From Ariolimax columbianus (Eukaryota > Mollusca > Gastropoda > Stylommatophora > Arionidae), in the NCBI GenBank assembly GCA_036924085.1, contig JAVGWX010000009.1, positions 64,580,512 through 64,644,511 on the forward strand: 64,000 nucleotides of DNA, written 5' to 3'. The stretch's first letter is position 1; the number at the start of each line of letters is the position of its first letter. The notes beneath the pieces were generated by a model, which was given only the letters and a program-made list of their open reading frames with translations, was not told the origin of the DNA and did no database searches. The translations under genes were made by a program, and so were the position numbers. Positions 47,601-56,600 of this stretch are shown here, in pieces.

Positions 47601-50600
47601 GTGGAAGTACAGGTCGACTAAGAACATCTATGGTTACCCATCGATTGTTGAACTCACCTGTAACGATGTAACCTCTATGGTCACTCATTGATTGTTGAAC
47701 TCACCTGTAACGATGTAACATCTATGATCACTCATCGATTGTTGAACTCACCTGTAACGATGTAATATCTTTAGTCACTCATCGATTTTTGAACTCACCT
47801 GTAACGATATAACATCTATGATCACTCATCGGTTGTTGGACTCACCTGTAACGATGTAAGTGTATATAGCCTCGTCATAGACGTAGACATTCGTGACGAC
47901 CATTTTCTCCTCACCACTCACGGTTGTCAAGTAACTAATGTCCAGTTCTGCGAATTTTGGTGATCTCAAAATGGAGGCGATGATTGTCAGGACACTTATT
48001 ACAATACGTGCTCTCTTCACCTGTATTTGATGATAGCAGGAATGTCAGATGCCAAATTAGTACGAGGGAAGGAAGGTATCAAGCCACTGCAACTTGTGGC
48101 ACATAATTACGAGGGGGCCTCAAATGAATACCTTAAAAAATATTTTGTTGGTCATTTTTTTCTAAAAAGGTGAAACATAGTCATCATTGCGTCGATGCAA
48201 TTCCTCCAGAGCCCATAAAGTGCATGGATTCCTGTAGATAACGAAACTTTCTCAGTTGCACCACCTGCTGGACCTCTTAATCGGACCTGAAAGTTTTTCC
48301 TCCCAATGTCTCTTTTAGTCGTCCAAAGATGTAAAAATCACGTGAGGCTAGGTCTGATGAGTACGATAGATGAGGTAGACACTGAAATAGAGGTCTTCGA
48401 CGGCTGCAGTGTTGCACGGGCAGTATGAGGGTCGAGCATCGTCATGTTGCAAAAGGATGCCTTAATCAGAAGTCTACATTGTTTGGATTTGATTGCAGGT
48501 CGATTCTGATTCCTGACAAGATCTGTATACGTGGCATTAGTGGCAGTTTTCCCTTTGACCATGTAGTGCGCTTAAAAAAGGAGTAAGCATAACCTGCCCT
48601 GCAGATTGATGCATGCACAAACTTCTTCGTTTTCGGTGAGGAGGGATGGCGTTATTCTTTGCTCGTTCTCTTCGTTACAGGCTTTTGGTACCCAGGTTTC
48701 ATCTCGAGTAATTATTTTTGCTAGGAAACCCTCACCTTCTGCTTCAAAGCGCCGCAAATGTTACTGTCAACGCGTCGTTGTTCCAATTCTGGAGTAAGCT
48801 GCCGTAACACCCACCTTGCAAACACTTTGGGGTACTGAAGCACTTCATGGATGATATGGTTGATGAACCTTGACTGATGTCTAGATGTGCATCAATTTCA
48901 TGTCCAAGTCAATCGGTGATTTTATTTTACGAGATGGTCAACGGCTGCAATCGACTCTTGGGTCATTACACGGTGTGCCTGACCCGGTTATGAACAGTCG
49001 TCACAAAACCCGTTTTGTAACTTCCTACTCCACTAATACACTTGCTGAAGTGGAAGGTATGCATCCCCAAACTAGACCTTCATTCGCTGATGAATTTATA
49101 TAGGTTTCACCCTTTCGCTGCAACAACAACAAAAAGAAACCAATACCATAAAGCTGCTCCTCTTTTGTGCATGTCAATAGTGGGCCGCCATCTTTTGATT
49201 CCAATTATAGCGTCATGTTGTTTGCCTGCGCCGTGATGGCACGTGCAAGACACTTTACCATCCTTAGGAAACCATATTAACAAGTTTCAATACAAGGTCA
49301 TGCTCTTCTAATTTATTTCACACTTTTAAGGTTTTCATTTGAGCTGGTCTTTTACAGAAAGCTTGACTCATTTTAACTTCAGCTGGTCTTTTACAGAAAG
49401 CTTGACTCATATTAACTTCAGCTGGTCTTTTACAGAAAGCTTGACTCATTTTAACTTCAGCTGGTCTTTTACAGAAATCTTGACTCATATTAACTTCAGC
49501 TGGTCTTTTACAGAAAGCTTGAATCGCTTTAACTTCAGCTGGTCTTTTACAGAAAGCTTGACTCATTTTAACTTCAGCTGGTCTTTTACAGAAAGCTTGA
49601 CTCATGTTAACTTCAGCTGGTCTTTTACAGAAAGCTTGAATCGCTTTAACTTCAGCTGGTCTTTTAAATAAAACTTGAATCGTTTAAAGTTCAGCTGGTC
49701 TTTTACAGAAAGCTTGAACCGTTTTAAGTTCAGCTGGTCTTTTACATAAAGACTGAATCCGAGCTTTCGCAGTGGCTTTTCCAGATTATAATGGAGTCTG
49801 CTTCACATCTGAATGTAAATGAGAATGAATGGACCTTCTAATAACGGCGTTGTTGGTGACACAACAGGGTTGTCATAGGAAAACTTTCACAAAGAGAGCC
49901 AACAACAACCAGTAAAGCAACATATGCAACGTTGGAAATGGGCATGGGTAGGACAAACGTCAAGAAAATCACTATCAAACGTGGCCAGACATGCCTGAAA
50001 TGGGATCTACAGTGGAAGAGACAGTAGCACTGAACTTTTGTCCCTGATCCTCGAATGGATAGAGGTGGAAAGAGCAGATCAAGAGCAAACATTCTGTAGG
50101 ACGGTTATCACGAAAGGAGTGATGGGCATGGACGATGAAGATGATGATGATGATGGTGATAATCCGAGTGGTAGTTCAGATTTAACGACCCGATCCACTT
50201 TAACATTTAAAGCATGTCGTAAAATCAGATTAAAGAGAGGTAAACATGTGGTTAGGAACGATCAACCAATCAAAATCGTTCAACTCCGTGCTGGGCACGT
50301 CCTCAACAAATACTCTCTAAATCTCCTGTCATGCATCATTATTTTCAGCTCCCCCAGTGTCTCTTTTTCTGCCGTTTATGTGTCCGTCTCGACTTCCCTT
50401 CTTCGTGAGTGTTTATGTCCGTCCCTACACCTTTTGCCCTAAAGATTCCAGAACATTGACTGCCTTATAATGCAGCTGGTTTCCGTAATGTGTGTCCTAT
50501 CCATTGCCTTCTCTTTACGTCTAGTTTCACTGTCCTCCATCCAGGTCTTTCGACAGTTCAATATTAGTGACTTTATCATACCATTTATTTTCTCAAGGAA

Positions 50601-53600
50601 AACCGATGATTTCGACAAAGATGTTATTGAATGTGAAATTGTGAAAAGGTTTAGGGAATACGAACTTGTTACACTTCGTAAACTAAAGATTAGGCTGCAA
50701 ATTCATTGCGATATTGAAATTTCAAAAACTGATTTATGGAGAGTTGTTAGGTACCTTGGTTTCACTTTTCTGAAATCTATTAGTGGCAGGAAAATAGTTT
50801 CTGGAAAACCCGCACCTCATTGCAGGACGATACAAATACCTTAAGCAGATCCGTGAGCGCAGGATGGAATGCTACGACCAAGTATATTTGGAGGAATAGT
50901 AGATAATTGCTCACCATACACATGAGAAAGAATAGCAATCACTGGGCAGAAATAAGAGAAAGGAAATTCCAAGTAGCAAGAGTCAACACATTGGAATAGC
51001 TCATGTAGGTAGCACAGAAAATGGTCTTATAAGTGGCGCAGAACTTCTTTTCCAAGCACAATCCACAGGTGGTAGGGACTGTCATGTCCTGTGTTCATAT
51101 ATCAGCACTCTTTTTCTGACAAATTGTACATCTAATTTTGCAGTATATCCACATTTACTTTCTTTTAAACAACCCCTATCTTATGTAAATCAACATTTTA
51201 ATACAATCCTTCCGATTGTGTTTGTTTGTGAATGTTTCCATAACAACAGCGAAATACGTACCGTGCAGATAGCCATTGCTCTCATCGGGTGGCAGATCGC
51301 AATGTACCGCTCCACGGCCAACATAACGGTTATACCAACAGTCAAATACTGGAAGATGTCCATGAATATAACTTTCATTTGAGGAGGAAAATAGCAAACA
51401 CAGAAAAGATAAATGTGTGTGAGATAAAACACAATAGAAGACGTTATTTCTCTTAGAACATGTAATTGATTCTTGTGATTATCTGGATTCAGTATCAAAA
51501 CATGATAATAAAGATCCCAAATGGAACATGTCAGCGTTGATCATTTAGTGCACCAATGCATAGCTATATTGGATCTCGTTGGCTTGGACCCTTGAAATGA
51601 TTCATGTAAAACCCTGGATGTCTTGAAATGATTATTCGTTTGGACTTGCTATTGGATGCCAGGCTCCAAAAGCTTCTAATCTGTCGAGCAAAGACATCGT
51701 ATGGAGAATAAATTGAATTTTAAAAGCAAATTGAAAAATAATTGAGGCCACGAATGTACTGACAATCAGTGGTTGATAATAGCATTCTCAATTATAGTCG
51801 AGACGCCGTGCTGGATCATTAACAGTTTAAAACCGGAGTTCCCACCAAAATGTTTTCCATGTGGACTAATTGTAACAGTTCCATGTAGAGCATAGGCGCT
51901 TGGTGCAGTGAATGTAGGGGCTTGCAACTGTATTCTCTGGGAATCAAAGGTTGCCTGAATGGTATTTGGCAAGATCAAGTAACGCCGGTGTCGACACTAG
52001 GTCGGCAAGAAAGCCAGAGTCGAATATTCACTATAGATGGAAAACTTGTCTAGATTGGGGGAAGGTGTAAGATTGACCATTCTGGTACCAAACATAAGTG
52101 ATGGGGGTTAGATTGACAACAAAGACTACCACGTCAGGCTATCACATTTAGAATGGCAGTGACTTGTGGATATTGCAGCCAATAAGATACCAGATTGGTG
52201 GGCCAAATAAAATGGATAATTAACCAGTCAACGGGGGAGGATCACTCGACAGCCATATTTGTTTCTAGAGCTTAGAAAAGAGTATATAAAAGATATTCAG
52301 GAGAAATTCAGGAGATTCTGAGAGAGAGAGAGAGAGAGAGAGAGAGACGGAGAGAGAGAGTGTGTTTGTGTGTTTACGGCGTGGTTATCCCATTATACAT
52401 CTAAAGTCTTACATTCGCGCTCAAAGGTGCGAATGATGGACACACTGTAAACAATAAGGGAAAGAGATCTGATCATATACAGGTGGGAAGATTTGTCCGA
52501 GTTAAGATTGATCTAGAAGGCAGTACGCTGTTCTCCAGAACCACTGTATTGGTGTCTGTTGGGGAAATAGTGGCCCTTCTACGATCGAAGTCTCTAGCTT
52601 GTGAAAATGCTTGCAAAAAGGGGTTCTTCTCTGGTCTCCATCAGGAGCTCATTTGTTAACCCATGTTTGTACGCTCGACAGCCTAAAGGAGTCAACCCTG
52701 ACAGAGGGCGGCAGATCATCACTAATGTAGACGACCCGGAAGACGACAGGAGACCACGAGTTAGATAGAATCACTGATTTGTAATACGATTGAATTATAC
52801 TAAGTTTTGGATATATGTTATTTCAAAAATGAGACTTAGAAACTGTGTATAATAATTTGGAGGTGACATCAACAGCTAGTGCTTGAGTCCTCTACGTTGG
52901 TTTAGCATATGATATTTATTTAGTTAGAAGTTCTTTTCGCTTGTTGATATTGTGTAACAATTATTCATGCAAATAAATGATATTATTCTGTCTTAATGTT
53001 AACGATAGTTTTAGTGTTTTCTGTGATTGAAGTGTGGCGTCTTACAGTCTTATGTTGTAACTCTTTAGATAATTAAGTAAGTCTAAACTGCTACATATAG
53101 ATTATCGATCAACGCGACCAGGATATAATAAGCCTAAACTGCTATATAAGAACAATACTAACACAAACAAATAGCGTTACAAGAAAATGATATAGTTTCG
53201 CTTGTCAATTATAATAATTTATATGTTTTCCAGCGTACATATTATATTGTTAATACACATTGAAGGAGTCTGCTTCTAGTACTACTTCTACTCTTTTTCT
53301 TATTTTTCTTCTTTTTCTTCCTCTTCTTCTTTTTCTATTTTTCTTCTTCAAATTCTTTAGTTTTCAGTGGACAGTCTTTTGCCTTTGTCATCTCGTCTTA
53401 TCCAGTAATTATAGCGGTGATACAAAATTGTAAAGTAAACTATTTTTGTTGATAGTTGCGTTTGTGTCTTAAGTATTCTCAGTGTTCGGAAAAGGGCCAT
53501 AGATGATGCTTTAAAGTGTATGGACGACTTCCAGGTTGGGCAAGCCTTTTTTGTTATATTTCTACTTGTGTGTCTAATGAATATGCATCCTCCTTCATTC

Positions 53601-56600
53601 GGCCTGCCCCCTTTGCTGAACCATCTGTAGCTTCTTCGCTTTTTTTTTCTGACCGGGATAATCATAAGTTCCCGTCATTGGTCTGGGATCTTACTTGTTC
53701 TCCGTGATTGCTTGACGATTATGTGGAGTGTACTTTTTGCCCCTTGATCTAAGCTTTTAATCATTTCGTTTGTGATGCCATCTTTTCGTGGAGCATCCTT
53801 GATTTTGAGTTTCTGTATAACGGTATTTACCTCTTTGGTTTTGAATTATGATTTCGTGGATCACGTTTCAGGCTCTCTTCTATTTAAAAAAATCTTCTTA
53901 ATTAGCGTTCTAGTGTCAATTTTGTAGTCTCTTATCTCTAAAAAAAATTCGGCCAGAATGTTTGGTACCATTTTGCAAATTTGATATTTCTCGTTTTCCT
54001 TAATGACTTTCTTCCCATGATCCCTTCCTGTTCCTTCGTTCAGGGCTTTTGTTAGGTTTCAGAGTCCTTGCCCGTGTTGAGGCCTTCAGTCTTTTCGTGC
54101 CAGTTTTTTGGATTGCATCCTTTTGCTCTATGAATGTGTTTTTAATTGTGCTGTGTTTCCCTATGCTTTCTTGTGATGATTTTTGTGCATGGTTTCTCTT
54201 GATTAACTTAGTTCTAGGTGTCGCTGTAGTAGAGTTTATAATTTTGTTTCTCGTTTCCCACGTGAGAGTAATTTCTTTGCTGTCTGGATGATAGCGTCCG
54301 TCATGATGGTAACAATCTGTTTAAATGTTTGACGTCAGAAATTATTTGGCAGTTGATTTACGTTTTCTCTTTAGAAGTTCCACCTTAGGTGCATGTATGT
54401 CTGTTTCTCCCATGTATTATATGTCTAAAGTTATTGTGACATAGTCGTTCCCTCACCGTTTGCTTTTGTCTGGTCTTGCTATGAACCGTTGGAGGTCGTC
54501 AGTGGCCATCACGAGAACCGGGACACTCATTTTTTTCAATATTCTTAGTAATGTATGTTTGTCGTCTGGCTTATATATTTGAAAGTTTATTTTCCACCCT
54601 CCATCCCCACTTAACTACCCGCTCCCGGACCTACTCGTCTGTAAATAGAAATCCGCCTTTTTCTTAGGTAAAACAAGACAGTGACTGGTCACCCTACTTA
54701 ACTAAAAGCTGAGACCTAAAACAATAAAGTCTCTGCCATTACATGTGTAGACAATGAGAATAAATTTGCCCTTTCGGTTATATCATGACGTAATGGCCAT
54801 TATTTACCCCCAAAAATCGGCACCTGTGTCTGAAATATCAGCCAATGACATTTCAATGGATACATTCACTACCCCAAAAACTTTTGTAAGCATCAATTCG
54901 CCACAACGGAAACTGGCAGTCGGCCAACAATCCAGATCACCTGGTAACATTTCTTGCTATTTAAGCAAAACCAGTAGACATATAAATGCTGGCATTAACT
55001 ACCTTGTTATTCCGGTAACTGTGACGCTAGTCCGGTCAAACACAACATACTGACGAGGACCACTATCTCTCTTTCTTATAGTATTACCTGGAAAGAGGCT
55101 GTTTTCAAGATAGTCTGGATGACGAGATGTGGATCGACGTGATCCCTGTAGCAGTGAGCATTACGCAGATGAAGCCAAGCATAGCACAACCACCTGGAGG
55201 ACCGAGGTCCAACTTCATCAGCACGCTCGGTATGTAAGGAAAACTACTACAACCTGCCACATTACGTTAATTTCATGTCGCTCAAAAGAGCATACTCACT
55301 CATCATGGACATTAAATAAGAGCAGCAGCGCATGAGCTGCAGTGGTCAGCGACCCATAGCTGACTGCTAGCGTCTGGGCCATCGAACCAGAGCTGCCAAA
55401 ACCCCTTTACACTTCAACGCGGTGATCCTGGATAACAGGATACAGCAGGGCAGACTGGCTAAGGAGAAGGGATCGAAGAGGAAATGCTAACCCGGTACTC
55501 AAAAAATGATTGCTGAAGTTGGATGTGTTGGACCAAAAGGTGCAAATTTCGCAGTCAAGCTGTAAACTACGACACAACGCATTCCGATCTCTAGACTACA
55601 TTCTGCTACTAAAGTCCTTTCAGTGTTTGGTAGGGGGAGATTGAGAACGAACGAAGCCAAGCCAAGCCAAATAAGAGCAACAACAACAACAACTTTGCTA
55701 TTTACATCTTCAGAAACAAGAGGTCGTCACTAAGGTTGGCTTTTTGTGCAGAAAGCCTTCTTGACAGTATCTGTGTGGTCTTGTCAGGGTTTATTGTCGT
55801 TCACTTTGAAAAAAAAAGCATTGTCTTCTTCTTCTTCTTTTTGTTGTTGTTTTTCTTCTTGTTCTTTTTCTTCTACGTCTTCCTTTTCTTCTTCTTCTTC
55901 CGTTTTCTTCCTGAAAACTACATTCTGACTTTTGTGTTAAAGCTTACAGCGAGGCTGCGATATCTACATCTTTCGAGCTGACACATCCTATTTAAACTCG
56001 CGTTTTTTGGTACTGGGTTTTCCTTCCAACCGCCTTGCCTATTCTCTTAACCATACTATATTAGTGCAGCTTGTTTAAGGCGGAATAGAGTCTTGATCAT
56101 CTCCGAGCTGTATCTTCAACCCCGAAAAGACATTTGGTATTCTGGACACAACGCCACTGTGATCATTCCTTCGCCATTTTTGAGTGCCATAGAAGTTTAT
56201 TATCATTAAAAGAACAACTTAAGAGAACGTGCGTTGCAGGGTTCTGTATTAGTGTCGTTTTACTACGCTCAGGGAGCCGCGTAGCGCAGTGGTTAGCATG
56301 CTGGCTTCGCATCTGAGTGGTCCTGGGTTCATTCCCCAGTTTAGGGGAAATGTTTTTTTTCAGATCGCAACGGGTCCCGGGTCGACCCAGCCTTAAATGG
56401 GTACCGGTTCAATCCGGGAAGTAAAAGCGGCGAGGTAGAAGAGATGGCAACCGCCCTCATATAGCCGATCCTTTAAAATGTAATCACTAACACCTCACAC
56501 CCCCACAGCAGTAATGCTATGGGTTACTTTACTTCTTTTACTACGCTCATTAAGATACGGACTAAGGTTCTGCAGGGTTGCCTCTTATCCGCGTTTCTCT

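Noticed and set aside
49318..49671. 13-residue repeat proteins on both strands
   Set aside because: The 39-bp minisatellite in a GPCR intron; no splice or start evidence.
54754..55053. 99-codon plus-strand frame in a GPCR intron
   Set aside because: No motif, low-complexity neighbours and no splice pairing; nothing supports it as a gene.
55082..55229. Plus-strand exon of an unknown gene with ideal splice sites and one open frame
   Set aside because: The sequence is an inverted copy of the SINE-B repeat at 3335-3610 and 57570-57900, so the frame is repeat-derived.
56280..56345. tRNA gene
   Set aside because: A and B boxes are present, but the sequence is the head of a SINE with TSDs and does not fold as a complete tRNA with an acceptor stem.
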